A stretch of DNA of 64,000 nt from Oreohelix idahoensis (Eukaryota > Mollusca > Gastropoda > Stylommatophora > Oreohelicidae), in the NCBI GenBank assembly GCA_024509875.1, contig JAMPIV010012225.1, positions 434,001-498,000 of the forward strand, given 5' to 3'. This document shows, piece after piece, positions 1 to 14,607 of this stretch. How positions within the stretch are numbered: position 1 is the first letter of the stretch; each line of letters starts with the position of its first letter. Made by a program: the position numbers and the translations under genes. A model generated the notes under the pieces. That model made no database searches. It was given only the letters and a program-made list of their open reading frames with translations, and was not told where the DNA came from.

Positions 1-264
1 GTTCTTTTTAAGTTTAAGCTTGAGCGTCATCAATACCATGTCGTGATCACTACCAATGTTGTTTATTATCCCTTAAACTTTACGAATATATCGAAAGATC
101 AAAATAAAATCAGAATTAACATGCATCAGAAAGAATCAAACAAAACCAAAGGTTAAGATTTAGCACTAGGTTACAGTATATGACAGTCAAAATTCCCCCC
201 CGAGTAAGGAGGCAGCCCCTCCACTATGCAAAGGCACAACAGGCCAATCACCTGTTTGCTTTAA
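1..264. other. No gene seen; unassigned DNA upstream of first LINE
   Basis: AT-rich sequence with no convincing coding or structural signal. The open frame of the LINE that follows is closed by a TAA at 262-264, so the 5' end of that element lies in or just before this stretch. I could not find a matching target duplication to fix its position. Confidence 0.5.
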
Positions 265-3200
265 AACACGATTACGAGCAATACAAGAGAGAAAACTGGA
301 CTGATTCTAAAGGCGACGAACTGGAACGGACTACGGACTACGACTTATGGAACTTGGAACACAAGAAGTATAAATGGGAAGGAAGAGGAGCTGGTGGAAG
401 AGATGAGGAAAGCAAAACTAGAAATCCTGGCTATAACGGAAACGAAGAAAAAAGGACAAGGAGTCATGGATCTCGATGGCAACACGTTGCTCTACAGTGG
501 TGTACCCATATCTGAAAGAGCTAAAGGGGGCGTGGGTTGCATTGTGGCCCAAAATCAAAAAGATAGTGTCAAAGGATGGAACTTTGTCTCGGAGCGCATT
601 ATGGTTGTTAAACTAAAAGAAGGAGAAACCATAGTCAACCTGGTCATAGTGTATGGGCCAAATGAGGATGAGATAGCAGAGGTCAAGGAGGAATTCTTCG
701 AGCTGCTTCAAAGGACAGTGGATGACTGCCTAGATAAAGTTATCATGCTCGGAGATTTTAATGCCAGAGTTGGAAATGACCATGCTAGATGGGGTGGAGT
801 TATCGGAAGATATGGAGAAGATACTCTCAATGACAATGGAAAGCGACTCCTTAGATTCTGCAGTGAGCAGAATCTGATCATTACAAACACAAAGTTCCCC
901 CATAAGCGCATACATGCATACACTAGATGTGAACTAACAAAGAATGAGAAGTCAGTGATCGACTATGCCATTGTTCGGAGAAGCTCATTCAGATATGTCC
1001 GAGATTTTAGAGTCTGGAGAAGGCCAGAGATTGGAAGTGATCACTACCTGCTAACAATCAAAAGAACAACTGAAAGAGTTGCTCAGCCTAGGAACTGCCC
1101 AACATCACGCAAGAAACCAAGTAAACGAGCAGGAGAAATGAGCATTAGGACCTACAAGCTGAGAGAGCCCGAAATTAAGACCAGATATCAGGGGCTTATT
1201 GCTGCAGCAATGAGCAACACAGAAGAACGACCTGATGACTTGGAAACCCTCTGGATTAAATTCAAGGATATCATAAAGACAGCTGCTGCAGAAGCATGTG
1301 GTGAAGTCCGACTTGGGAACAAGAGAAAGAGGACACCTTGGTGGACAGAGGAAGTCAAAGAGAAAATAAGAGAGAAGAAAATGGCATGGAAACAATACTT
1401 AGGAGCTAAAAACACAACAGGACAAATGGAAAAATATAGAGAATATGTGACACTCAGAACAGAAGCAAAGAACAAAGTGCTAGCAGCAAAACAAAAGTCC
1501 TGGGACGAATTTGGAGAAAAGCTAGAAAAAGATGCACAAGAAAATAAGAAATTGTTCTATAAGACCCTAAAGAACGTGAGGAAGGAAAAACAATGCCCTC
1601 TCAAATTTATAAAGGACAAGCAAGGCAAATTGCTTACTGCCCCGAAGGAAGTAATGGAAAGATGGAAAGAATATTTCTCAGAACACCTGGATGGTGAGCA
1701 TGGTGAAGCATCAGAAATGATAAACACTAGCACAGAAAAGAAAACCAATGATGGTGAAGATGACATAAAGATGGAAGAACTGAAGGCAGCACTGGAGAAA
1801 ATCAAGATGGGCAAAGCAGCAGGGCATGATGGTATAACACCAGAAATGGTTAAGTTCATGGGAGCATCAGGCGACCTATTACTCTTAAGGGTTTTACAGG
1901 CAGCGTGGTACAACAAGACCATACCAAAGGATTGGGAGATTGCCATCATAACACCAATTTTCAAAAAGGGTGACAATCGACAGTGTGGAAACCATAGAGG
2001 CATATCCCTTCTCAGTGTCCCTGGTAAAATCTACTCTAGAAACCTAGAGCAGAGACTCCGAAGCCTAGCTGAGCCACAATTGGATGATGTCCAGTGCGGA
2101 TTCCGAACAAACCGAAGTACTCAAGACCTAATCTTCACACTCAGACAGCTGAGTGAAAAGGCCCTTGAGTATAAGAGTGAGATGCATCTTTGTTTCATAG
2201 ATCTGGAAAAGGCGTTTGACAGGGTCCCCTGGAGCATACGTTGGGAATGTTTGGCAAAGAAGAATATTCCAGCACCTCTGATTCATATTATACAGAGCTT
2301 CTACAAGTCTTGCAGAAATTATGTGAGGACAGAAAACCATAAGTCAGAAGAGTTCAGGACCACCAATGGTATAAGACAAGGTGATATCCTATTACCTTAC
2401 CTCTTCATACTCCTTATGGACGATGTCACCAAGGCATGTAAGGAGAGAACAAGAAAGTATTCAGTGGGGTGCTGGAAGATGAGACAGGTTTATATTTCGG
2501 AGCTGGCATTTGCTGATGATGTTGCCCTGATTGCTTAATCAGAGGCACATCTCCAATCCAACCTGCAAGTCTGGAAGGAAGAGCTGGAGAAGAGAGGGAT
2601 GGTCTTAAGCAGCTCTAAAACAAAATCCATGGTGATATCACGAGAAGAAAGAAGACATCAGATTAAGCTGGGAGAACAGGTCCTGGAGCAGGTCGACCAC
2701 TTTAAATACCTCGGAGCTATTATAGACCGAAAGGGGGGCATCAAAGAAGAGTTGGCAACTCGAAAAGCAGCAGCTGGGAGACTTTTTCAGGCCATAAATC
2801 GAGGATTCCTCAGCAAGAGAGAGGTTGGTAAGAAAATGAAGATGGCTGTATACCGCTCCACCTATGTCCCAGTCTTGACATATGGATGCGAGTCATGTGC
2901 AATGACTACAACCCATAAAAGCCAGATCCAAACCTCAGAAATGAGGTATCTGAGGAAGGTGGTTGAAGTAACAAGAAGAGACATGGTACGCAACCAGACG
3001 ATACGTCAAGGCCTTAAATCCTACCCCCTGCAGACCCAAGTAGAACAGTCCCAACTGAGATGGTTTGGCCATGTCTGCAGAATGGGAGAAGATCGGATAC
3101 CACGACAAGCATGGAAAACAAAGAGCCAAGGATCCAGACCCCGAGGACGACCCAGAGTCCGCTGGGAGGACAACATTAGACAATCTTTGAAGGACCGAGG

Positions 3201-3303
3201 ACTAGAATGGAACCAGGCCAGGAGGAAGACAGCCGATAGGATAGTCTGGCGCTCTCTCTTCCAAACCTCTACACCTCACGGTAGAAGGGGAACGACTAAG
3301 TAA
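265..3303 (+). pseudogene. APE-type LINE endonuclease/reverse transcriptase, one in-frame stop
   Basis: A single reading frame runs from 265 to the TAA at 3301-3303; the first ATG in it is at 394, but coding similarity starts earlier (GTWNTRS-like endonuclease start near 349), so the original start is upstream or lost. Apurinic-like endonuclease motifs: LAITETK, VIMLGDFNARVG and GSDHYLL. Reverse transcriptase motifs: FKKGDNRQCGNHRGISLL, CFIDLEKAFDRVPW, GIRQGDILLPYLF and FADDVALIA. The C-terminal part has YLGAIID, LTYGCES, RWFGHVCRM and RGRPRVRW, usual for RTE-like animal LINEs. Translation is broken only by TAA at 2536-2538, directly after the catalytic FADD segment; the frame continues unchanged to 3303. 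This is a young but dead copy. Clade assignment (RTE-like) is by motif memory, not phylogeny. Confidence 0.9.
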
Positions 3304-3316
3304 GTAAGTAAGTAAA
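3297..3316 (+). repeat. (TAAG)n tail of the first LINE
   Basis: About four TAAG units begin inside the stop codon of the LINE and end it. Short tandem-repeat tails in place of poly(A) are typical of RTE-like elements. The body therefore ends at about 3315. Confidence 0.75.
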
Positions 3317-6300
3317 TGTCAGTTAGTCTCTGTGGCCGGTCCGGTTTACAACTGAACTTGGAGACGCGTAAGCCAAAAGAAGACAACTTTAATCCAATCA
3401 GTAGGTGGAGAAAAGGACCAAAATAGACCCAAATAGACCAAAATGGACCAAAATAAAGACCAAAATAAAAACCGCTGGTCGCCGTTTGATCAAGTCATGT
3501 CTATGGATAAAGAAACATTATGAAAAATGTACTGCTAATAAAATATCTACATACAAGCACATGGTGTCTCTAGCCTATTCCTATGTGGTCAGTTATCGCT
3601 GGCGCGGCGTCCCTAGGTCATGTGAAGGTATGCGCCCTCCCCGCTCCTTCTGCGCGCGCTAACAATCAGCGTACAATGTCAGTTATTATTTAATTATCCA
3701 TACACTTTAACAACTATCGCCTGTCATTAATAACTATTAGATTGTCGGCGTCTGTTTGTTAAGTCGCATGATATTTAAACAACCGTCACTTACTAAAATC
3801 ACACACAATGAAATATAACGTGAATTCTATTCTGTCAATTATCAGTCACCTAGCATTTTAATTCAGTCAGCTAAACCGTATCTTTCTGTGTGATACAGCG
3901 GGTGGTAACATTATCATTACTGAACAACTGGCACACAAATAGCTACGCGTTATTTTCCACTGGTTCTAACACCTAGAAAATCACAGCGAATTTAAGATGC
4001 TAAAACTTCTAACACTTTAATAAGCTTAAGCACAAATTTATATATTACCAGAAAGTTAGAAGGAAATCCCCACGAAACTATTAACACATCTATTCACAAG
4101 GGTTCTAGATAACGTGTTTAGACTCTCCGAAAAATTCTGAGCGACAACTGATAACCGATTTGAGAAGACGCAGTTTATATACATCCTGTTATTATGATCT
4201 CTAGAGGATGTTAATTTTCACACTCTGTTTCCTAGCAGAGAAATCTGAAGCTACGTCTCCCCGATAAAGGGTTTCCACGGTCGCTCTGTTCGGCGTTGCT
4301 AACCGACAACAGAGGCTTAAACCGTGTAACGGGCTCTGGTAGATTTTGCCCGCTTCTCGAGATCACAGAGTTATCTTTCCCTGTATGTACGAACATCAAA
4401 GGATTCTCGGGGAATTTGTTTTAGCCCGTGCGGCTACTTCAAAAGAGGTCCGATGTTTTCCACGTGCATCTGTCTGGTGTCTAATGATTGACAGATCAGC
4501 TCGCGTGAGAAACTCAGGTAAACAAACCAGATTAGCTCCCCGTTAGGACTGGCAATTCGCGGAAGTTGGTAATTTGTCTGTTTGTTTACGTCTCAAGAAA
4601 AAGAGGCGTGGATTAAAGGTGAGTAATGCAGGCTGTCAAATGCTCGACTTTGCTAACGAATCCTAGAACGCCACGAGGTCACGAAAGGCTGTCGGATACT
4701 GTAGGCTATATTTCCATTATACGTCACATGGAGCAAGGAGTGAGTGCTGATTTCAACTTGTGAATAGTTGTATATTATCATTTGGTGAATGTATGTACAT
4801 TTAAAATGTCCGTTCAGGCACAAGCCACTGCCGCTGTCCAATCACAATTTTTTTTTCTTAAATTAACTAACTACTGGTGATTTTTCCTCACATGCCCTGA
4901 GTGATATGATATACGCTTAGGGAGAGTAGCAAATCTGAGAAAACGAACGGCGCACGGATAGTGGGAAAAGGCGCCTGATTAATGTCAAGGAAACAAATAT
5001 GTAGCAGCGGAATTGTTCTTTTATTCCCTCTAAAGTTTGTGGTACCATGTCACGAGTGGTTTATGTAAGTGTCTGTCTGACAAGAACCAAGTCTGTGTGA
5101 TGTCAGAGACAAGACGAAAACTGAGAGAGATCTGAAAGGATGGACGAGAAATTATATATATTTTATTAACAACAGAAAAAAAACTCTGGTAAAATAAACA
5201 TGAAATCAAGCAAGACAACAAAAACAACTTCAGTAATATGCAGGTATCAAACGTACGAGACACTCAAACCAAAGGTTAGTATAAAACATGTTGGGAACAC
5301 TCCCGAAAAAAACCCATAGGTTCCACGATCCCACAATTTTGGGGTTGATATAAAATTAATAACCCTTTGCTGGAAAAAACCCTGAAATAAAGAACTGTAC
5401 CTACACAAACACAATCCCGCTGCCTTGTCCCTGTCAGCAAACACTGCTAATCACTTCACTCGATGCTTAGGTACACAGGTTCTTAAACAATCTAACCTCC
5501 CCTCAATTAATTTGAGTGCACTCTACCCCAAAATCCTTCTTCATTGGCACGCGTGCGTTGGTGCTTCACTGGGATCACGGTTAGCCGATGGAGAAATTTT
5601 GACCCTATCTTCTCCAGGGTAATTGCTGATTTAATCCGTGAATTGATTGCACTCGGCTGTAAATCCAGGAATCGGGTGTTGCAATGGCAACACTCAAGAT
5701 AAACAAATGATGAGGAAATAATCCACCTTTTGTGTAATGGCCCACTACTGCTGTAGGGGTCCTCGCTGATAAGCGACGATGTAGCTTGGTAAAGAGAACT
5801 GGTGCAAACGGAGCATGAGCGCTCCTCTTATTGGATGTTGGGCAAAGTATTTGTACTCCAAGCAAAGGCCACTCATCAATATGCCCTTAATAGGGTGATG
5901 AACTAGGCACGTTTGTAGTTACGTGCAACCCAGCTGTGAATGGTCGATGAATTGTGCGACCCTTCCTCCAGGAAGGTAATCAGGCCTAAGGCTTCAGCGT
6001 AGGGCCTGAACTTACCGGGGTTAGCTGTAAAGAAAATACAAACAACTCATATAACATCGTGCTAAATATAACATACACAAAACAGCACGTCACAACAATA
6101 AACAGGTCTTAACTAGATACAGGAAAAACATACACGCCTCCCCTTCTATTAATCTGATCAAGGCCGAACTGCGCTGCAGTTTTTATCTTACTCTCCCCCG
6201 CTCACCATCCGATCAACCATAAGTGCAGGGCCGGCTTACGGTAAGTTTTGCATAACACTACACAGCCCGGGTACCGGCGTCTAATGCGGGAATGGTTTAA

Positions 6301-6658
6301 GGCATGTTTACAAACTGTCCTTCCCTCTCCCTCTTGGCGAGACCTGAACTTAAAATCAGTCAGGTCGGCTAACCCACCTGCCTCTACACAATTCGCCGAC
6401 CAGTCTAAACTGGTAATAGGGGCGTTCGACATATTTAAACATTACATACAGCAAATGACGACAAATAGAAGTATGCGCTAGTTAAGTATACAAATTGCAT
6501 TTAAGATACCCATTAATACCCAAGTACGCATTTAGATGCAAAGTACATGTTGCGAAGAAAAATTATGTACACAAACCGACACTGAGGTCAAAAATGATTA
6601 AATTTGCTCAGGTTAACCTTCTGTGTGTGTTACAGATTTCCCTCTCTCTAACATTCCG

Positions 6659-6659
<1 letters not shown>
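3317..6659. other. No gene seen; unassigned intergenic DNA
   Basis: No reading frame here looks like a known protein. A short degenerate array of GACCAAAATA-like units lies at about 3415-3475. Parts resemble the LTR-type noncoding repeats found elsewhere in the window, but too weakly for me to place boundaries. Confidence 0.5.
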
Positions 6660-6731
<72 letters not shown>

Positions 6732-6760
6732 GGGTTATATATATCCCCAGCCTCGCAATG

Positions 6761-6855
<95 letters not shown>
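6660..6855. repeat. (TA)n microsatellite in two blocks
   Basis: Pure TA runs at about 6660-6729 and 6762-6855 are separated by a short unique spacer. Open frames here are runs of Tyr-Ile and are not genes. Confidence 0.95.
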
Positions 6856-6858
<3 letters not shown>

Positions 6859-7059
6859 AGCCGATTTTTCTTTTAATGAACTATATCAGACATCTAAGTC
6901 CCACAACCATTTGGCTCTTATAACTGGTAGTAGCATACAATCACAATAAAAACTGGCTATAGCTTTAGATCTCTGGTTGAATGATTGCTGCAATTTTAAC
7001 AGGCCAAAAACAACCGAAATTTTTTTTGCTAAATTCATCAAGCCTTAAGACTTTTCGAT

Positions 7060-7650
<591 letters not shown>

Positions 7651-7724
7651 CCACGCCTCCACCTGGCGTTTCCGACAAAACTTCCAATCAGAATAAATGT
7701 TTTTTTCTGACTCTCCTGTGATCC

Positions 7725-7930
7725 AATCGATGAGCAGAATGTAGTGGGTCGGGGTTGCCAGTTATTTACTTTCCCCCACGTGTTTTAAAATATCATGAGC
7801 AACTCTGGGAAGTTTTGAGGTGGCCGGCGTGATGCTGACCACACCACCCCTCGTGTGCTGATGGTCAACAAAATGTAGGCCTAACACCATTTTCCCAATA
7901 TGCCTCATTGGGCGTGTAACGGGATCCTTT
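7725..7930 (+). mobile_element. SINE family 1, 5'-truncated copy
   Basis: Matches the body of the SINE at 9405-9675: the CTCTGGGAAG, GGCCGGCGTGATGCTGACCA and GGGCGTGTAACGGGATCCTT segments occur in the same order. The tRNA-like head is absent or unrecognisable. It lies about 75 bp downstream of an LTR terminus. Confidence 0.7.
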
Positions 7931-8089
7931 ACCTCTATTTTTTTTTTTTACTGGTGATGAAGCTATGGAGCAATTTAGTTCCCATCCCGAAAAAATTCGC
8001 CATTTAAAAAAAATAAAACTTTGGTGGGAAAAGATAAGACTAAAGTGACTGGTAGGTAAGACAATAGGGGATTGTAGTTATTACAATAT

Positions 8090-8460
8090 CTTCTTCTTCG
8101 TTCGCCCTCGACTTCTACATTGATGACTCTAATAAAGGTAGTAGTCAGCTTAAGGTTCCTGACATTTCTAAGCAATTTTTCGTTGAGATAAGTGGGTTGT
8201 TGCCATATGCCACTCTGTTCACCGCTGTAAGTTGGGCAGGACTGAAGAAGATATTCGGCTGTCATGGGGATGGTGCCACGGGAGCAGAGATCTTTTGGAC
8301 CAATCCTGTACTTCTGATATAGATGGTACCTCCACCTATTATAACCAGTACGTAAACGGAAAATGATGACCTGGTCTCGCCTAGGTAGCTGGTGATAGGC
8401 ATCAATTTTTATGTGACCTGGATGTTCTCTGTCCCATTTTACAATACTATTAGGGACCGA
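8090..8460 (-). pseudogene. LINE C-terminal fragment (zinc-finger-like end, GAA tail)
   Basis: The minus strand encodes the end of a non-LTR retrotransposon protein: a segment resembling HIKIDAYHQL, then a TGYNRW-like segment, then AEYLLQSCPTYS. It ends near 8097 in a (GAA)n-type tail. The nucleotide sequence matches the disrupted copy at 34035-34289 plus 36597-36700, where the same segments are split by an LTR. Several frame breaks; no endonuclease or RT remains. Confidence 0.75.
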
Positions 8461-8464
8461 AGAC

Positions 8465-8775
8465 GCTGCAAACGAGATGAATACAGTCAGCGACTCATAG
8501 CTTGATTGCTTGCATCAGGGTCAGCGAACTAGAGATGACCAAGACCCTACTCTACCTCCAAGTGGTGGTCCTGGAAACAGGCTGCATCACTGCAGTCTGG
8601 TCGAGAGAGTAGGGATCGAAGAGGGAAGGCAAACCCCGCCCCAATAATGCCATGCTGAAAACGGATGTGTCGGGCCGAAAGGCGCAAATAAGGCAACTTC
8701 GCTGTAAACGGCGACACAATGTAACCAACGTCCTTTTCAGGACGAACGCAGAAGAAGAAGAAGACAATACTTTTA
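8465..8775 (+). mobile_element. Probable LINE 3' end with (GAA)n tail
   Basis: Ends in AACGCAGAAGAAGAAGAAGAC, like the 3' ends of other LINE pieces here that close on RIKEEED-type codons. No complete domain is visible. Assignment rests on the tail and the flanking repeat context only. Confidence 0.35.
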
Positions 8776-9065
8776 CACTGTTACTACAATGTAAACTAGG
8801 TTTCCACTTCTAATAATATGTCAAAAAAAAAAAAAGAGTGGACCGCTTCCTTCTAATCCGCGTATTAATAATTGTCTAACTCTAAGTGAAACGTTTCTGA
8901 AACGAACAATGAAAAAATCCCATCACCTTTTCGGGAAAATAAGGAAAGGCGTGCATTGCACTGCGAAAACTAAATTTAACACTGATTGAAAGAGAGGTAG
9001 GCATTTCAACTTTTGCGTGTTGGACTGACCATAAGTCTTGATACGTTTTTTTTAAATTTTTTATT

Positions 9066-9300
9066 AAACGATGATGCAGAAGAACAAGAAAAAAAGAAGA
9101 CGAAGAAGAAGACGAAGAAGAAGCAGAAGAAGAATAAGAAGAAGCAGAAGAAGAATAAGAAGAAGCAGAAGAAGAATAAGAAGAAGCAGAAGAAGAATAA
9201 GAAGAAGCAGAAGAAGCAGAAGAAGAATAAGAAGAAGCAGAAGAAGCAGAAGAAAAAGACAATGATGAAGAAGAAGAAGAAAATAAGAAGAAGATAAAGA
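9066..9300. repeat. GAA-rich imperfect microsatellite/minisatellite
   Basis: AAGAAGAAGCAG and AAGAAGAATAAG units alternate with a period of about 18-21 bases. All six frames stay open, giving low-complexity Lys, Arg, Leu or Ser ORFs that should not be called genes. Confidence 0.95.
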
Positions 9301-9404
9301 AGAAAAGAGGTTCAAAACTCTTCTATTGATGATATAATCTGGAGACCGTTTTTACGAGACAACAGCGATGTACGTGTTTTGTCGCTGCTTAGGCTATGGC
9401 TAGA

Positions 9405-9675
9405 GCCGCGATAGCGCAGTAGTTAGTGCACTGGCTTCCTACTTCGGTTGTTCATGGTTCAATTCAGTTGAGGTGGGATTTTGTAGACCGCAACCGGCTC
9501 CGGGGTCCACCCAGCCACGTGAATTGGGTACCAGAGCGACTCTGGGAAGGTTAAGGCGGCCGGTGTAATGCTGATCACATCACCCCTAGTGTGCCGATGG
9601 TAAAAAAAACAAGAGTCTAACACTATATTCCCAATGTGCCTCAATGGGCTTGTAACGAGATTCTTTTAGGCTATG
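9405..9675 (+). mobile_element. SINE family 1, tRNA-derived, near full length
   Basis: The head (9405-9480) resembles a tRNA gene with internal RNA polymerase III boxes: A-box-like TAGCGCAGTAGTTAG and B-box-like GGTTCAATTC. The body contains GAATTGGGTACCAGAGCGAC, GGCGGCCGGTGTAATG and AATGGGCTTGTAACGAGATT. The same body recurs truncated at 7725-7930 (+) and at 51090-51335 (-). No cloverleaf fold can be closed, so this is a SINE head and not a working tRNA. Confidence 0.8.
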
Positions 9676-10111
9676 GGAGGAGTCGGCAACAGCTCTACAG
9701 GTAGATTTAAAAGGATGACTGGGAGATCTTTAAGTTGAAGCGAAAGAAAAGAAAAATATTTTAAAAGCAAGGAACGTTTCCGAGTAACACTTAAAAGTGC
9801 GATGTTCTCATAATTAAAGGGACATTTTCCGCATTCTCAGAGAAAACTCGTGAGCTAGCTAACTAAAATTCACTTGATTCGCGATCTGTTTAAGATAGGA
9901 ATGCTATAATATATGTTTTGAAGTGAAGTTAACATTCGGTAAAATATCATTTAGTTTACATTTTCCACAGCTTTGTAGATGGAAATGCAGGATGCAGATC
10001 TACTGGCAGAGAGAAAAGTTTTTATTCGAAGTTCCAAATATTTTAAAATCTGAAAACACTCATAATTGTATCAAGGTAGATCTTTAGACATCTCAGTGTT
10101 TGAAAAGTAGA
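9676..10111. other. No gene seen
   Basis: AT-rich unassigned DNA without repeats or coding signals that I can support. Confidence 0.5.
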
Positions 10112-10200
10112 CCACAAAAATATTTATAGAATGTGTGATTCCTACATACACACATTGGGATTCTCGCCGCTGCTACGGTGTTCGTGCGCTGTGCTGAGAT
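10112..10200 (+). mobile_element. Helitron fragment
   Basis: Reverse complement of the middle of the short Helitron at 10764-11092, sharing ATATTTATAGAATGTGTGAT, ACACACATTGGGAT and CGCTGCTACG. Both termini are missing. Confidence 0.65.
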
Positions 10201-10300
10201 CCGCCTTGTGTGATCTAAGGGAGGAGATCGGAGCACTGATGGAGTAGTCCATGTGCAATGAAGATAGAACTCAAAAACCTAACCTAAGCTGCCTACCGCT

Positions 10301-10425
10301 GGGTTATGGTGTTTATTCTTACTACCTGTCACAACTATGGGTTATGGTGTTTATTCTTACTACCTGTCACAACTATGGGTTATGGTGTTTATTCTTACTA
10401 CATGTCACAACTATATCAATCATTT
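10301..10425 (+). repeat. 38-bp tandem repeat, about three copies
   Basis: The unit GGGTTATGGTGTTTATTCTT plus ACTACCTGTCACAACTAT is repeated nearly without change; the last unit has ACATGTCACAACTAT. Very low divergence suggests a recent duplication. Overlapping frames that read WVMVFILTTCHNY are products of the repeat. Confidence 0.9.
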
Positions 10426-10439
10426 CCTGTTAACTCTTG

Positions 10440-10680
10440 TTAACGTTTTTGCTTTTGAAACTGAATCATCGGCGTTATCTCTAGTTGCTATTATTAATGT
10501 CCACCAACTAATATTCCTGGCAAAATCCTCTACGAACCTCATAATATTTTCACTGTAAACAAAGAACAGATGAGGTGACAACACACATCGCTGCCTGACA
10601 TCCTGTTTTATCTGCTGAAACTTTCCTGTTTGATTGCCAATTCTTATAGCTGCTGTTTGCTGCCAATATAAATTAATTTT
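10440..10680 (-). pseudogene. Reverse transcriptase fragment of another LINE
   Basis: The minus-strand frame contains WQQTAAIRIGNQTGKF, VRQRCVLSPHLF (the conserved RQGCVLSP region with Gly changed to Arg) and a degraded ADD segment near its end. Only about 80 codons remain; the two ends run into the 38-bp tandem repeat and a SINE fragment. Confidence 0.75.
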
Positions 10681-10689
10681 TTTTTTTTT

Positions 10690-10752
10690 AAGGGGTAAAG
10701 GTAGGCACATAACAGATACTACAGTAGGGAAGTGGAGTGTTGAGACCACTAT
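10690..10752 (-). mobile_element. SINE family 2 fragment (3' part)
   Basis: GGGTAAAGGTAGGCACATAA, CAGATACTACAGTAGGGAAG and GTGTTGAGACC match the start of the SINE at 12302-12560. Only the 3' end in SINE orientation is present; it stops at a TA run beside a Helitron. Confidence 0.7.
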
Positions 10753-10763
10753 ATATATATATA

Positions 10764-12207
<1,444 letters not shown>

Positions 12208-12301
12208 ATATATATATATAAAATGTTGCACGTTGTCTGATGCCTTGACATAGTCTATAAATAGCTCAAGTATAGATTTGTTTTTACTTCTAACATCTTA
12301 A

Positions 12302-12560
12302 AAAGGTAAAGGTAGACCCATAGCAAATACTGCCGTAGGGTAGCAATACGTGTTGGAGAATTTACTATATTATGTCCAGCTTCGAGAGATGGGGTTGGAG
12401 TTGACCAGTTCCCGTCCTCGCTGCCTTTTCCTTCCCGAACCCATAAGCACAGTCAGGTACGCATTTACAGCTGGGTAGACTGGAGCGTGTTTCGAGTTCG
12501 GTACCTCTGCTGCGAGAGGCTTGCGCTCTAGCCACTCTACCAATCGCACGCTCAGCGAGT
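12302..12560 (-). mobile_element. SINE family 2, near full length
   Basis: In minus orientation the head has an A-box-like GATTGGTAGAGTGGCTAGAG and a weak B-box-like CGAACTCGAAAC, then a body with CAGCTGTAAATGCGTACC, and a 3' end reading CTATGGGTCTACCTTTACC. Related copies occur at 31318, 40283, 41250 and 50114, all in this orientation. Confidence 0.75.
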
Positions 12561-14069
12561 TATGTACGGCCTCGAAACTGTAGTCAGTGTATAAACGTTG
12601 ATTAAGGTAATTCGCACGATTAGCAGAGTGATTAGCGCGATGTCTGCTGCATGCCCTGATTCTCATGTGCTGCATCATTTCAATAATGTCCATTTTGCTT
12701 CGGCATTAAATCCATGACGTGGAAACAATGGCACGAAAGCATAGCTTCATCTATGATGAGCAATGAGGCTTGACACTTATTAATACTTACCCAAACTGCT
12801 TAATATAAATGGGGAAAATTCAATAATTCTATCATCGAAAAACAACAGAGGCAGGAATATTTCTAAAACACCCGGCGCCATGAATAATATTGAAAAGCAA
12901 TGAGCGTTGTTTCAATATGCACGCAATTCATTTCCCAGTCCGGAATGCGCCATTAAAAGATTGCAAGTTTGGCGGGAAAAGATCAGACAGGATGTTACGC
13001 AAAGGCAATTAACATATAAGGGGGATTGTACTTATTTCTTTTGATCACCATGTATTTCCCAATGCAACGAAAGCTCCCTAGCCTTTTGTATTCTCATTTT
13101 GATAATACCTGGTATTACGTGAATAAAAATTATAATTAAACACGCCTCAATGTTGCAAGATTTCATCCAATCATCGTGTTTACAGTCATGGTGCAAAATG
13201 TAGCAGAAAATACACAATTTACGTGTAATCAGTGTGTTACCATTAGTGTGCTCAATTTCATTCAATGTCCTCATTGTGTCCCTAATGTCCTTTGTCGTCT
13301 ACTGCGGTACACATTTGCTGCTTAGTTAGAACAATTGAGACGCCCGAAGCTGCGATTTAGAAGGTAGATATGGCGGCAAAAAAATTGCAGAAACAAAATG
13401 GATTATAAGCGCTTGGATTGCAGACAGGACATTTAGACATTGGACGATAAAAATAGTATTAGGGAAAATAGCGGGAAAGCGTCCGTGAATCAAATATAGC
13501 AACGAGTTATGTTTTCTTACGTGTCTCGATATTAATAGGTACGCATGAGGTCACTCCTGGAACTGTGGTGCCTGTTATCATCGCCGCCATCATCATCATC
13601 ATCATCATCATCATTATTAATTTCAACTCTCTGGGGAGGTGGAGAGGGACAGACCTTCGGCAAATGAAGATACACCCAAACAATACGTAATTACGCTGGC
13701 CCTGATTATCAAGTCTCGGCTCGGCCCCTGACCGGATGTTTGCATTATGGGCTTAGAGAAATGTAATCTGAAATACTATGATCCCTGGCAGAGTAAAAAA
13801 CTGAAGAACTCCATTCTTGTCCAAGAAGCGCTGTAGCAGTATTATATCATAACTCCACATCTACACGCTCTTGGCCTTCATCTCATTCACAGTGTACCAT
13901 CTATTCTTCACGTTTTCAAACTTTGCTTCTATATTGTTTTCCACAACGCTGTTTTTTTTGTCAGGGTAATTGTTTCTCCGTATAGAGTCCAGGGTATTTA
14001 CGTTGTATGTGTGACATCTAATTAGAACAGGGTCAACCAGATTCCAATAGTTTCTGACTATGAAGTTAC
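12561..14069. other. No gene seen; contains short (ATC)n run
   Basis: Unassigned DNA with an (ATC)n microsatellite at about 13581-13617. No coding frame is recognisable. It ends at the ACACG duplication of the LTR retrotransposon. Confidence 0.5.
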
Positions 14070-14450
14070 ACACGTGTGGCGTGAGGTTTTATTTGGCTCT
14101 AAGATCAGTATAGTACTGACAATTATAGAAATAGAATTTCTGCAGAAAATGGTGAAGTCCCAGTGTCTGAGAGAACTACTGGTATCACAAATTAGTTACG
14201 GCTGTGAATGATCTGATCTCGAAACAATAGTAGAGAGGAGACCGACATAAAGTGCCACCTCCGCTGTGTAACCAACTGTGATATTAAAAAAACAAGGAAA
14301 CAGATTTCACTTAACAATTTTAAAAAAATTTGACAAGTCGTTCAAATACAATTTTCTTATTATTTATTTAGTATATACACTATCTACTCTTGTGCTGAAG
14401 GGTGAATGTTGAAAAAATGGAATGTAATGGATTTGTAAGTTTACATATGA

Positions 14451-14607
<157 letters not shown>

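Noticed and set aside
180..515. 111-codon frame at the start of the first LINE
   Set aside because: The endonuclease motifs are in another frame starting before 394; this is a shadow.
6495..6856. Tyr-Ile repeat proteins from TA arrays (also at 11 kb, 14.5 kb, 25 kb, 59 kb and 61 kb)
   Set aside because: Pure translations of dinucleotide repeats.
8882..9315. Lys/Arg/Leu/Ser-rich proteins over the GAA array
   Set aside because: Every frame is open because of the repeat; no start context or domain.
9405..9480. Possible tRNA gene
   Set aside because: A and B box are present but stems do not pair and the sequence continues into a SINE body with other copies.
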